44,380 nucleotides of DNA from Candidatus Aminicenantota bacterium (GTDB lineage Bacteria; Acidobacteriota; Aminicenantia; Aminicenantales; UBA4085). Made by a program: the position numbers and the translations under genes. The stretch is taken from contig JAPKZG010000044.1 of NCBI GenBank assembly GCA_026393895.1, positions 1-44,380 of the forward strand. Reading direction: 5' to 3'. Below the pieces are notes generated by a model, which was not told the origin of the DNA, did no database searches, and worked only from the letters and a program-made list of their open reading frames with translations. Below are positions 32,664 to 40,129 of this stretch, in pieces (the first letter of the stretch is position 1; each line of letters starts with the position of its first letter).

Positions 32664-33425
32664 ATGAAGCCGCACGATCCGACCGACCATCCCGTCGTCG
32701 TCCTGGTCCGGCCCGAGAATCCGGAAAACATCGGCCTGGCCGCCCGAGCGATGAAAAACATGGGTTTTTTCGAACTCCGGATCGTTGGCCTCCGGCGGTT
32801 GAGCCCCGTGGCCGGAAAAACCGCCGTTCACGCCGAAGACATCCTGGCCGCGGCCCGGCTTTTCGGGACTCTCGAGGAAGCGACGGCCGACCTTCATTTC
32901 GTTGCCGCTTCGACCGCGAAACGGCGGAAAATCGGCTCTTGGGTGAAATTGAACGAAGCCGTCGCCCGGATCGGCCGTTTGCGGCGCGGGACACGGACCG
33001 GTCTTCTGTTCGGCAACGAGCGGACAGGCCTGACGAGCGCGGAGTTGCGCCGGGCCAACCTGATCTTCACGATACCGCAGGCCGAACGCCAGCCGTCCTA
33101 TAACCTGGGAGCCGCCGTTCTCCTGACGCTGTACGCGATATTCGGCGAGGCGGCCGAAGCGGCCGCCGACCGGCGGGACGAAACACCCCTTCTTCGGGGC
33201 GAGCAGGACGAGGTGATCGACCGGATCATGGCCAAGCTTTCCGCCCGGGGATTCATTCATCGCACGAATAAAGAACACGTGGGCACTTGGGTCCACGATT
33301 TCTTCGGTCGGACGGCGATGACCGACCGGGACCGCCGCTTTCTCCTGGCCCTGTTCGACAAAGGGGTAAGCGGGCGGCCGCCGGATCGGCCGGGGGCGGA
33401 TTTTTCGAATCGAAAGGAGACCTGA
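32664..33425 (+). CDS. trmJ: TrmJ-like SPOUT RNA methyltransferase
   Basis: A 253-aa SAM-dependent 2'-O-methyltransferase, probably for position 32 of tRNA. The three SpoU motifs are VRPENPENIGLAARAMKNMG (1), GLLFGNERTGLTSAELRRAN (2) and YNLGAAVLLTLYAIFG (3), in the knotted-fold order. The C-terminal 90-residue extension (DEVIDRIMAKLSARGFIHRT) is the one seen in TrmJ. The start is placed at ATG 32664, after GGAAGGA, because the ATG at 32643 lies one base past the -10. It heads the operon trmJ, osmC-like, DUF429. Confidence 0.88.
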   Translation: MKPHDPTDHPVVVLVRPENPENIGLAARAMKNMGFFELRIVGLRRLSPVAGKTAVHAEDILAAARLFGTLEEATADLHFVAASTAKRRKIGSWVKLNEAVARIGRLRRGTRTGLLFGNERTGLTSAELRRANLIFTIPQAERQPSYNLGAAVLLTLYAIFGEAAEAAADRRDETPLLRGEQDEVIDRIMAKLSARGFIHRTNKEHVGTWVHDFFGRTAMTDRDRRFLLALFDKGVSGRPPDRPGADFSNRKET

Positions 33426-33426
33426 A

Positions 33427-33837
33427 ATGGCCGACAACGAAATGCACGTCACGTTTCCCGGGGGTGTCCGGGTTGACGCCGCCTACCATGGCTTCACGAT
33501 TCACACCGACCAGCCGGTCCGCGACGGCGGGGAGGGGTCCGCTCCGTCGCCCTTCTCCCTTTTCCTGGCCTCACTCGCCACCTGCGCTGGGTATTACGTG
33601 ATCTCGTTCTGCCGAAGCCGGAATATCCCGACGGACGGGATCGAATTAACGATGACGACACAATGGGACGCAAAGGGAAAAATGATCAGCCTCGCGTCCA
33701 TCGAGATCAGCCTGCCCCCGGATTTTCCGGAGAAGTACGCGCCGGCCGTCGTCCGAGCGGCGGACCAGTGCACCGTGAAAGCCCATCTCCAATTCCCGCC
33801 GGATATCGAAACGAAAGCCGTGATCCGGAAGGGATGA
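33427..33837 (+). CDS. OsmC-family peroxide-resistance protein
   Basis: A 136-aa protein of the OsmC/Ohr fold. The two reactive cysteines are in LASLATCAGYYVISFC and AADQCTVKAHL; the arginine-bearing first strand and the FLASLATCA helix start are typical. Such proteins reduce organic hydroperoxides with dithiol partners. It starts one base after the trmJ stop with AAAGGAGA ahead, and overlaps the next gene as ATGA. It would help an anaerobe survive oxygen. Confidence 0.9.
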   Translation: MADNEMHVTFPGGVRVDAAYHGFTIHTDQPVRDGGEGSAPSPFSLFLASLATCAGYYVISFCRSRNIPTDGIELTMTTQWDAKGKMISLASIEISLPPDFPEKYAPAVVRAADQCTVKAHLQFPPDIETKAVIRKG

Positions 33838-34496
33838 AACCGATCGTCGTCCTGGGCCTCGACCTGGCCGGGTCGCCCCGGCGACCGACCGGGGCGTGCG
33901 TTCTTCGCGCCCTCGGGGCGGAAACGCGGCTTTTATTCGATGACGCCGAAATCGAGGGCGTGGCCGCCCAAACCCGTCCCGACCTCATCGTCATCGACGC
34001 CCCGTTGAACCTTCCGCCCGGCCGGACATCGTTCGAGGACAAAAACGGCGAGCATTATCGCCCGTGCGACCGGGAACTCCGAGCCCGCGGAATTCCGTTT
34101 TTCCCGATCACCCTCGGGCCGATGCGGGCCCTGACCCTACGCGGGATCGCCCTCAAAAAAGAGTTTGAAAAGCGCGGTTTCCGCATCCTCGAAATGTATC
34201 CCGGCGGGGCGCAGGACGTCTGGGGAATCCCCCGGGCGAAGAGGGACGCGGCCGGGCTTCGCCGGGGCCTCGGCCGTCTCGGCTTGCGCGGCCTCGGCCG
34301 CGGTCTTTCCGACCATGAACTCGACGCCGCGACCGGAGCGCTCGTCGGTCGGCTCTTTCTTCAGGGGAAAGCCGGCGTCTATGGTGATTTCGAGACCGGC
34401 GCCATCCTGATGCCGCGGGAAAAGCCGGAAGGGAAAACGCGGGCCGGCCATGATCCAAGCCGGAAGAAAAAGAATTTTTCGCGTCCAACCGGCTGA
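33834..34496 (+). CDS. DUF429 family protein
   Basis: A 220-aa protein with a ribonuclease-H-like look: MKPIVVLGLDLAGSPRRPTG opens the fold, DLIVIDAPLNLPP holds the next acidic residue, YRPCDRELRARGIPFFPITL is the DUF429 hallmark, and LSDHELDAATGALVG follows. It is predicted to be a nuclease-like enzyme, function unknown. The start overlaps the osmC stop. The last 25 residues (KPEGKTRAGHDPSRKKKNF) are basic and unlike the family, and the next bases look like the end of another gene, so the 3' end may be rearranged. Confidence 0.85.
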   Translation: MKPIVVLGLDLAGSPRRPTGACVLRALGAETRLLFDDAEIEGVAAQTRPDLIVIDAPLNLPPGRTSFEDKNGEHYRPCDRELRARGIPFFPITLGPMRALTLRGIALKKEFEKRGFRILEMYPGGAQDVWGIPRAKRDAAGLRRGLGRLGLRGLGRGLSDHELDAATGALVGRLFLQGKAGVYGDFETGAILMPREKPEGKTRAGHDPSRKKKNFSRPTG

Positions 34497-34582
34497 TCAT
34501 CCTCCATGTGACGATCAACGACGGCAACGAAACGTCTCCGCACGGACCGACGGTCGCGAAGGTCCGCTTGAAATCTAAGTAA
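34454..34582 (+). pseudogene. Possible remnant of a gene's 3' end
   Basis: After an in-frame TGA (34451-34453) the second plus frame reads SKPEEKEFFASNRLIILHVT, then INDGNETSPHGPTVAKVRLK and SK before TAA. This looks like a normal protein C-terminus, with strand-like segments, yet there is no start codon or ribosome binding site. It overlaps the DUF429 tail in another frame and the end of the opposing kinase gene. It may be what is left of a deleted neighbour. Confidence 0.3.
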
Positions 34583-35561
34583 TAAAATTCCCGCTGGCCG
34601 GTTTGGCCCGATCCAATCGTCGTTTCGACCGGGTCCGCGGTCCGATCACCCGCAAGGCCTTGTGGAGCACCTTCATCTCGAAGGAATCGCGCTTTTCGAT
34701 CGCTTCTCCGTTGTACTGGGCGTGAAGGTCGGCTCCCCGGATGCTGATCCGGCGGACCTTGAAGTGTTTCAAGAGTTTCTGGTAGATGCCCAGGTAGATC
34801 AGGGGGAAGTACCAGACATAGGTCAGGGCCCGGATGTCGAACACTGTGACGTCGAGATACCCGTCGTCGATTTTTGCCTTGGGGGCGATCAGCCAGCTGT
34901 ATCCGAAATGGTTGGTCTTGTTGACGATGACGTCGAAGACCTTCAGCTCCAGGTCCTTCCGTTCGAAGGGGACGGCGGCGTCGTCGTGGCCGTCGAACAG
35001 CGAGATCTGCATGGGATGCCTCGGATGGGTGAAGAGGATCCGGGAGGCGAGAAGGTGGCCGAGCAGACCGGGGACCTTCGATTGGGACGTCCGATAAGTG
35101 ACGAGGCCGGTGGCCCCGACACTGACGAAGCTGGCGATCCGGCCGCCGATGTCGATCACGTCCACCGCCCTCGGCGTGCCCCAACGGATCGCCCGGACGG
35201 CGTGTTTCAAGGTTTGAGAGAGCTGGAGCGAGCGGCTCAAGGCGTTTCCGCTGCCGAAGGGAATGATCCCGAGGACGACGTCGTTCTGGCGGCCGGCGTT
35301 GAAAATCCCCTGCATCGCGTCGGCCATCGTCCCGTCGCCTCCGAGGGCGATGAGCACGTCGTTTTCCAGACTCAACCGGCGGGCGGTTTCGATCATCTCC
35401 GTTTTGGTCAGGGCTTTGTCGTAAATCCGGCCGCCGAAGACCCGATGAATGTACGCCCGCGCCTTGGGATCCTTCCGCCACCGGCCCTTGGCCGACTTCG
35501 GGTTGACCAGGACGGCCACCTTTTTATCGGCGAGAAAAGAAACCTTTTTCGAAGAGGGCAT
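34575..35561 (-). CDS. Diacylglycerol/lipid kinase, YegS/DagK family
   Basis: A 328-aa kinase that phosphorylates diacylglycerol or another lipid at the inner membrane. VAVLVNPKSAKGRWRK opens the nucleotide fold, VLIALGGDGTMADAMQGIFN is the family GGDGT motif, and IIPFGSGNALSRSLQ is the following G-rich segment; KAKIDDGYLDVTVFD belongs to the C-terminal beta domain. Start at 35561 has no Shine-Dalgarno; its 5' leader contains an 18-nt piece of the 25.3-kb hairpin repeat. It is a single gene, divergent from the dipeptidase. Confidence 0.93.
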   Translation of the reverse strand: MPSSKKVSFLADKKVAVLVNPKSAKGRWRKDPKARAYIHRVFGGRIYDKALTKTEMIETARRLSLENDVLIALGGDGTMADAMQGIFNAGRQNDVVLGIIPFGSGNALSRSLQLSQTLKHAVRAIRWGTPRAVDVIDIGGRIASFVSVGATGLVTYRTSQSKVPGLLGHLLASRILFTHPRHPMQISLFDGHDDAAVPFERKDLELKVFDVIVNKTNHFGYSWLIAPKAKIDDGYLDVTVFDIRALTYVWYFPLIYLGIYQKLLKHFKVRRISIRGADLHAQYNGEAIEKRDSFEMKVLHKALRVIGPRTRSKRRLDRAKPASGNFIT

Positions 35562-35579
35562 CGGCTCAATCCCGGAGAC
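35562..35579. repeat. 18-nt fragment of the 25.3-kb hairpin repeat
   Basis: CGGCTCAATCCCGGAGAC is identical to the complement of part of the right arm at 25351-25379. It sits directly before the lipid-kinase ATG (minus strand), within the predicted 5' UTR. Confidence 0.7.
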
Positions 35580-35586
35580 GTATTAC

Positions 35587-35611
35587 TAACATTCCTGCCG
35601 GGGATTGTCAA
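35587..35611 (-). promoter_or_regulatory. Promoter region of the lipid kinase gene
   Basis: On the minus strand a perfect TTGACA (35606-35611) with AGTAAT about 18 nt downstream. The start codon is about 20 nt beyond the -10. Confidence 0.5.
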
Positions 35612-35615
35612 AAGA

Positions 35616-35624
35616 TGATATAAT
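35616..35624 (+). promoter_or_regulatory. Extended -10 of the dipeptidase gene
   Basis: TGATATAAT, with TATAAT at 35619-35624, no convincing -35 at 16-18 nt. A ribosome binding site (AAAGGAAG) follows before ATG 35651. It is back to back with the lipid-kinase -35. Confidence 0.55.
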
Positions 35625-35650
35625 TCTTCTTCTCTTTAAAGGAAGATGAT

Positions 35651-36904
35651 ATGAAAACCATAAAGACAATCTTCGCGCTCTCCCTTTTTATTCTCGGCCT
35701 TTCCGTTTTTCTCGCGGCGGCTCCGGTGCCGGACGACCCGTCGCTCGAAGCGAAAGCGAAAGACATCCACACGCGGATCCTCAGCGTGGACACTCATTGC
35801 GACACGCCCGGGAACCTGCTGGATCCCAAATGGGATATCGGGGTGCGCCACGAACCCGGATCGGAAAACGGCGGGCAGATCGATCTCCCCAAGATGAAAG
35901 AGGGGTGCCTGGACGCCCTTTTCTTCGGCGTATTCACGGGGCAGGGCCCCCTGACGCCGGACGCCTATGCCGAGTCCAGGAGCAAGGCGATGGCTCAAAT
36001 CGACGCCATCAACGCCATGACGGTGAAATACGCCGACCTGGTCGGCAAGGCGACGACGCCGGCGGACGCCGCCCGTCTTAAGAAGGAAGGGAAGAGGGCG
36101 GCTTTCATCGGCCTGGAAAACGGCTACCCGATCGGCGAAGACATGTCTCTCGTCGAAGTGTTTGCCCGGCGCGGCGTGCGCTACATCACCCTCTGCCACA
36201 CGTCGGACAACCAGATCTGCGACAGCGGGACGGACCGGCGGAATCCGGAGGATAAGGGCCTCTCAGAATTCGGGAGGAAAGTCGCGGCCGAATGCAACCG
36301 CCTGGGAATCATGATCGACGTGTCCCATATGTCGGACCGGTCGTTCGCCGACGTCCTGAAGATCTCGAAAGTCCCGGTCATCGCCAGCCATTCCTGCTGC
36401 CGGGCGCTCTGCGACAATCCCCGCAACCTCACCGACGACATGATCAAGGCGCTTGCCGCCAACGGCGGCGTCCTCCAGGTTTGCTTTTTTTCGTCCTATC
36501 TCGTTTCCCCTCCGCCCAATCCGGAACGGGACGCGGCCTTCGCGGCCCTGGACGTCAAGTACGGGTCATGGTCCGACATGACTGCGGACCAGCGGGCCGC
36601 GGCGATCGCCGAATACCGGGAACTTCACCGTAAATTCCCGGAACCGCCGGCCCGGGTCAAGGACGTCGTCGATCATATCGACCATGTCATCAAACTCGTG
36701 GGGATCGATTATGTCGGCATCGGCACCGATTTCGACGGCGGCGGCGGGGTCGAGGATTGCAGCGACGTGAGTCAAATGTTCCGGGTGACCATGGAACTTC
36801 TGCGCCGCGGCTATTCCGAATCACAGATTTCGAAAATCTGGGGCGGAAACGCGTTTCGGGTGCTCCAAAAAGTGATTGACATCGCCGGCGCGCCTTCTTT
36901 GTAA
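35651..36904 (+). CDS. Membrane dipeptidase, peptidase family M19
   Basis: A 417-aa exported zinc dipeptidase. The signal peptide is TIFALSLFILGLSVFLAAA. Metal ligands are in SVDTHCDTPGN (HxD), FIGLENGYPIG (Glu), MIDVSHMSDRS and VIASHSCCRAL (His residues), with GIGTDFDGGGG as the last M19 signature; RNLTDDMIKALAANGGVLQV is also typical. It would cleave dipeptides, including D-amino-acid ones, in the periplasm or on the surface. An M19 enzyme of this kind fits a peptide-fermenting lifestyle. It is transcribed alone, with SD AAGGAAG. Confidence 0.94.
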   Translation: MKTIKTIFALSLFILGLSVFLAAAPVPDDPSLEAKAKDIHTRILSVDTHCDTPGNLLDPKWDIGVRHEPGSENGGQIDLPKMKEGCLDALFFGVFTGQGPLTPDAYAESRSKAMAQIDAINAMTVKYADLVGKATTPADAARLKKEGKRAAFIGLENGYPIGEDMSLVEVFARRGVRYITLCHTSDNQICDSGTDRRNPEDKGLSEFGRKVAAECNRLGIMIDVSHMSDRSFADVLKISKVPVIASHSCCRALCDNPRNLTDDMIKALAANGGVLQVCFFSSYLVSPPPNPERDAAFAALDVKYGSWSDMTADQRAAAIAEYRELHRKFPEPPARVKDVVDHIDHVIKLVGIDYVGIGTDFDGGGGVEDCSDVSQMFRVTMELLRRGYSESQISKIWGGNAFRVLQKVIDIAGAPSL

Positions 36905-36988
36905 GCATTATTTACAAAAAAGGCCGGACCGCGGTCTCGTTCCCGCTTATTTAGGCCTGTTCCCCCCATATTTTTTCAAGACGGCCGT

Positions 36989-37005
36989 TGGCATAAAGAT
37001 TGCTC
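36989..37005 (+). promoter_or_regulatory. Sigma-54 promoter of the solute-binding/kinase/activator operon
   Basis: TTGGCATAAAGATTGCT matches the -24/-12 consensus (YTGGCACG-N4-TTGCW) in all but two positions, with the essential GG and GC 12 nt apart. The expected start is near 37016. Upstream are GACCGCGGTC (a palindrome near 36926) and GTAAGCATTATTTAC (36902), possible activator sites. Confidence 0.75.
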
Positions 37006-37023
37006 CGTTGTTTTCACCGGCTT

Positions 37024-37052
37024 TTGTATCGAACATAAGCTTGGCATATAAT
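37024..37052 (+). promoter_or_regulatory. Second, sigma-70-like promoter of the same operon
   Basis: TTGTAT (37024-37029), 17-nt spacer, TATAAT (37047-37052). It overlaps an ATG at 37051, which therefore cannot be its start codon; ATG 37066 is 13 nt beyond the -10. Confidence 0.5.
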
Positions 37053-37065
37053 GGCTTCCAAAGGC

Positions 37066-38661
37066 ATGAATATCCGACAAATCCTCCGGATCGCCGTCCC
37101 GGGGATTCTCTTTGGCCTTTTCCTGTCCGCCTCTCCGTCTGGAACCGTCGTGCTCCATCCCGTTGATTCTCCTCGGGATACGTTGAGGATTCGCGGCTTT
37201 GAAACCTCCTTCCAGCCGAGGTTTGACCCGGCGAAAGGGGAAATGGTTTTTGTCACCCAGCAGATATTTGACGGGCTCGTCCGCCTCGACGACGACCTCA
37301 ATATCGTCCCCGACCTGGCCGAATATTGGGACATATCAGAAGGGGGGAGGTGCTACACCTTCTATCTCCGCAAAGGAATCCGTTTTCACAACGGCCGCGA
37401 GCTGTCGGCCGCCGACGTCAAATTCTCCCTTCTGCGGCTTTTGCGCGGAGAATCCGAATCGCCGTACGGCCGTCATTTCATCGATAAAGTCGTCGGGGCC
37501 GAGGATTTCGCCGCGGGAAAAACGGACGACGTGACCGGGTTCCGGATCCTGGACCCTTACATTTTCGAGGTGAAATGGCGGAATCCGTACGTTTCGGCGC
37601 TCAGTCTCCTGAGCATGAGCTTTTGCCGGATCCTCCCCCAGGATCCGGCGGAAACACAGGGCCGCGGCTTTTTCTCCCATCCGATCGGGACGGGCCCGTT
37701 CAAGTTCGACAGTTGGATCCGGAGCCCCCGCCTGGACATCGTCGGCGTCCGTCTCGTCCGGAATCCCGCCTATTTCGGCCGGGCTCCCCGCGTCGCGGCC
37801 GTCGAATACAGCCCGTATTTCACGTTCGACCATTTCGAGCAACGGGATGTTGACGCGATGCCCTATTCCGCCGACCTGGCCCGCCTGGGCTGCCAAGTCG
37901 TTGAAGGGGGCGACCTGAACGTCTCGTATCTGATGATGAGTTGCGCCAACGCGCCGTTCGACCGGGCGCGGGTGCGTCGGGCGATGGCTCTCGTCGTCGA
38001 CAAGGACAAGATCGTCCAAGCCCTACCCTCCGAGGCCGTCCGTTTCCGGGCGATCCATAATTTCATCCCGGCCAAGCTACCGGGCTTTTTCCCCTCCTTC
38101 GATCCGGAGGAATCCGACCCGGAGCAGGCGTCCCGGATTCTCGAGGAGGAAGGATATTTCCGGACCAAGGAATTTCCCGAGATCCTTCTCTTCACTCCGG
38201 ACGAGGGGAAAATCGAACGGACGCCGTTCGTCAGGGAATTGACCCGGCAATTCGAAGCTCTGGACATCCATCTGAAAGCGAAGGGTTACCGGAACCTGGA
38301 CGAGTTGAAGGACGTCCGCCAGCCGTTTTTCGTATTATGGGAGCGGGGGATGGATTTTCCGGACGCGGAAAACGTCATTGAGCCGTTGTTCGGCAAATCC
38401 TCCGCCTTCCGGTGGCTGACTTCAAACGTCCCCGGCCCCGGTTTCGACCGGCTCCTCGAAGCGGCCGGCCTCGAAGCCGGCCGGGCCAGGCGTTTGGATC
38501 TCTTTCGGGAAATGGAGGGGATGATCCGCCGGGACGTCCCCGGAATCCCGATGCTCACGGTGGAACAGCGGCTGGCCGTTCAACCGAACATCCGGGGCTT
38601 GAGAATCCCGCCGCTTGGAGCGATGTACATCGACCTCCGGGAGGTCGCCTTCGTCCGATGA
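37066..38661 (+). CDS. Family 5 extracellular solute-binding protein
   Basis: A 531-aa exported protein of the peptide/nickel-binding (SBP_bac_5) family. N-terminal signal: MNIRQILRIAVPGILFGLFL. Hallmarks are VFVTQQIFDGLVRLDDDLNI, VPDLAEYWDISEGGRCYTFYLRKGIRFHNG reduced to the usual W/F-rich core, and then HPIGTGPFKFDSWI and RRAMALVVDKDKIVQAL. It has no transporter genes beside it; instead a membrane histidine kinase starts 10 nt later. I therefore infer that it binds a peptide-like or other ligand in the periplasm and presents it to the kinase. Start 37066 is chosen because the upstream ATG overlaps a -10 box. Confidence 0.9.
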   Translation: MNIRQILRIAVPGILFGLFLSASPSGTVVLHPVDSPRDTLRIRGFETSFQPRFDPAKGEMVFVTQQIFDGLVRLDDDLNIVPDLAEYWDISEGGRCYTFYLRKGIRFHNGRELSAADVKFSLLRLLRGESESPYGRHFIDKVVGAEDFAAGKTDDVTGFRILDPYIFEVKWRNPYVSALSLLSMSFCRILPQDPAETQGRGFFSHPIGTGPFKFDSWIRSPRLDIVGVRLVRNPAYFGRAPRVAAVEYSPYFTFDHFEQRDVDAMPYSADLARLGCQVVEGGDLNVSYLMMSCANAPFDRARVRRAMALVVDKDKIVQALPSEAVRFRAIHNFIPAKLPGFFPSFDPEESDPEQASRILEEEGYFRTKEFPEILLFTPDEGKIERTPFVRELTRQFEALDIHLKAKGYRNLDELKDVRQPFFVLWERGMDFPDAENVIEPLFGKSSAFRWLTSNVPGPGFDRLLEAAGLEAGRARRLDLFREMEGMIRRDVPGIPMLTVEQRLAVQPNIRGLRIPPLGAMYIDLREVAFVR

Positions 38662-38671
38662 GAAAACGTCG

Positions 38672-40129
38672 ATGAAGATCCGGTTCACCCTTCAGCAACG
38701 GCTTCTTCTCTGGTTCACCCTTCTCCTCGTCGTTCTGGTGGGAGCCATCCTGCTGGTCATCGAGAAGAAGGAGGTCTCGACCATCTTCGAGGAGTCGAAA
38801 AACAAGGCCGTCCTGATCGCCCGCAACACGGCCGACCGGAACCTCCAGTCGATTCTCACTTGGGACGCGGACCAGCTTCAACGCGATGCCGATCGCCAGA
38901 CGAACGATTCGCTGTTGTACGTGGTTTTCTTCGACCGCTACGCCACGCCCCTCATCTATAATTCGAGAATCGCCGACCAACCGGCCGTGTTTCAAGGCAC
39001 TCTGTTGAAGGGGAAAATCGGGCCCGACACCGTCGCCGCCGAGCCCCGCGACATCGTCTTTTCCGGCCGTCACAGGAAAGTCCTGGAGGTTGAGGTCCCG
39101 ATTTTCGCGGAAGGGTCCCCGGACAAATGGGGTTCGGTTAAAATCGGCCTATCGCTCGATGAAATGCGCGACGCGGTCCGCCGGACGCAACGGGCCTTGA
39201 TCTGGATCGGTTTCGGGGGGTTTTTGTTCGGGCTGGCCGGGACGACGGCTCTGGCCCGCCGGATCGTCCGCCCGCTCCGGAAACTCTTCGAAGGCACGGT
39301 CCGGATTTCCCGGGGCGAATTCACCCATCGGATCAAACCCCGGTCGGACGATGAAATCGGGGACCTCGCCCTCTCTTTCAACGACATGGCCGAGAAATTG
39401 CTGGCCGCCCGCCGAGAAACCGAAGAAGCCCAGCGCCGCCTGGTCCAATCGGAAAAACTGGCCCAGATCGGCCGGCTGGCCGCCTCGATCGCCCATGAAA
39501 TCCGCAACCCGCTGACCTCGGTCAAGCTCAACATCCAGAAGCTGCTGGAGGACGGCGTGTTTGCGGACACCGAGCGTGAACACCTCGCCCTCAGCCAGGA
39601 AGGGATCGCCCAGATCGAAAAGTTCATCAAGGAAATGTTGAATTTCACCCGGGCGACCGAGCTTCAAAAGGCGCCCTTCCCCGTCGGCCAGATCGTGGAC
39701 GAATCCCTGAAGATGATGGGGGACATGTTCCGGGGAAAAAACATTTCGGTCGAGAAGTGGTTGGACCCAAACCTTCCGGAAATCTTCGTCGATGGGGACC
39801 GCCTCCGCCAGGTGCTCCTCAATCTCCTGCGCAACGCCGCCGAGGCGGCCGGCCCAAAAGGGCGGATCGCCCTTTCCGCCGACGGCGTCGAGGACAAGAG
39901 CGGCCGCCGTCTCCGGATCCGCGTATCCGATGACGGCCCGGGGATCCCGGAGAAGGATTGGGAAAACGTTTTCGAACCCTTTTTCACCTCGAAGTCCTGG
40001 GGCATCGGCCTGGGCCTGTCCAACGCCCGCAAGCTCGTCGAGCTTCACCGCGGAACGATCCGGGTCGTCCGCAAGTCGGGTCCCGGAACGATGTTCGAAA
40101 TATTAATTCCGATCGGAAGAGAATCATGA
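38672..40129 (+). CDS. Membrane sensor histidine kinase (NtrB/ZraS type)
   Basis: A 485-aa inner-membrane kinase. Helix 1 is LLLWFTLLLVVLVGAILLVI (about 11-30); an extracytoplasmic sensor of about 130 residues follows; helix 2 is ALIWIGFGGFLFGLAGTTAL. A HAMP linker (ARRIVRPLRKLFEGTVRISR) leads to the dimerisation domain with the phospho-accepting His275 in IAHEIRNPLTSVKLNIQKLL. ATPase boxes: VLLNLLRNAAEAAG (N), VSDDGPGIPEKDW (G1), FEPFFTSKSWGIGLGLSNAR (F and G2). Stop and start overlap with the regulator gene (ATGA). It has no obvious Shine-Dalgarno, so expression may depend on the upstream gene. Confidence 0.95.
   Translation: MKIRFTLQQRLLLWFTLLLVVLVGAILLVIEKKEVSTIFEESKNKAVLIARNTADRNLQSILTWDADQLQRDADRQTNDSLLYVVFFDRYATPLIYNSRIADQPAVFQGTLLKGKIGPDTVAAEPRDIVFSGRHRKVLEVEVPIFAEGSPDKWGSVKIGLSLDEMRDAVRRTQRALIWIGFGGFLFGLAGTTALARRIVRPLRKLFEGTVRISRGEFTHRIKPRSDDEIGDLALSFNDMAEKLLAARRETEEAQRRLVQSEKLAQIGRLAASIAHEIRNPLTSVKLNIQKLLEDGVFADTEREHLALSQEGIAQIEKFIKEMLNFTRATELQKAPFPVGQIVDESLKMMGDMFRGKNISVEKWLDPNLPEIFVDGDRLRQVLLNLLRNAAEAAGPKGRIALSADGVEDKSGRRLRIRVSDDGPGIPEKDWENVFEPFFTSKSWGIGLGLSNARKLVELHRGTIRVVRKSGPGTMFEILIPIGRES

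Noticed and set aside
35605-35624. TTGTCA and TATAAT as one promoter for the dipeptidase gene
   Set aside because: The spacer would be only 8 nt; the TATAAT is better taken as an extended -10, and the TTGTCA is the complement of the opposing TTGACA region.
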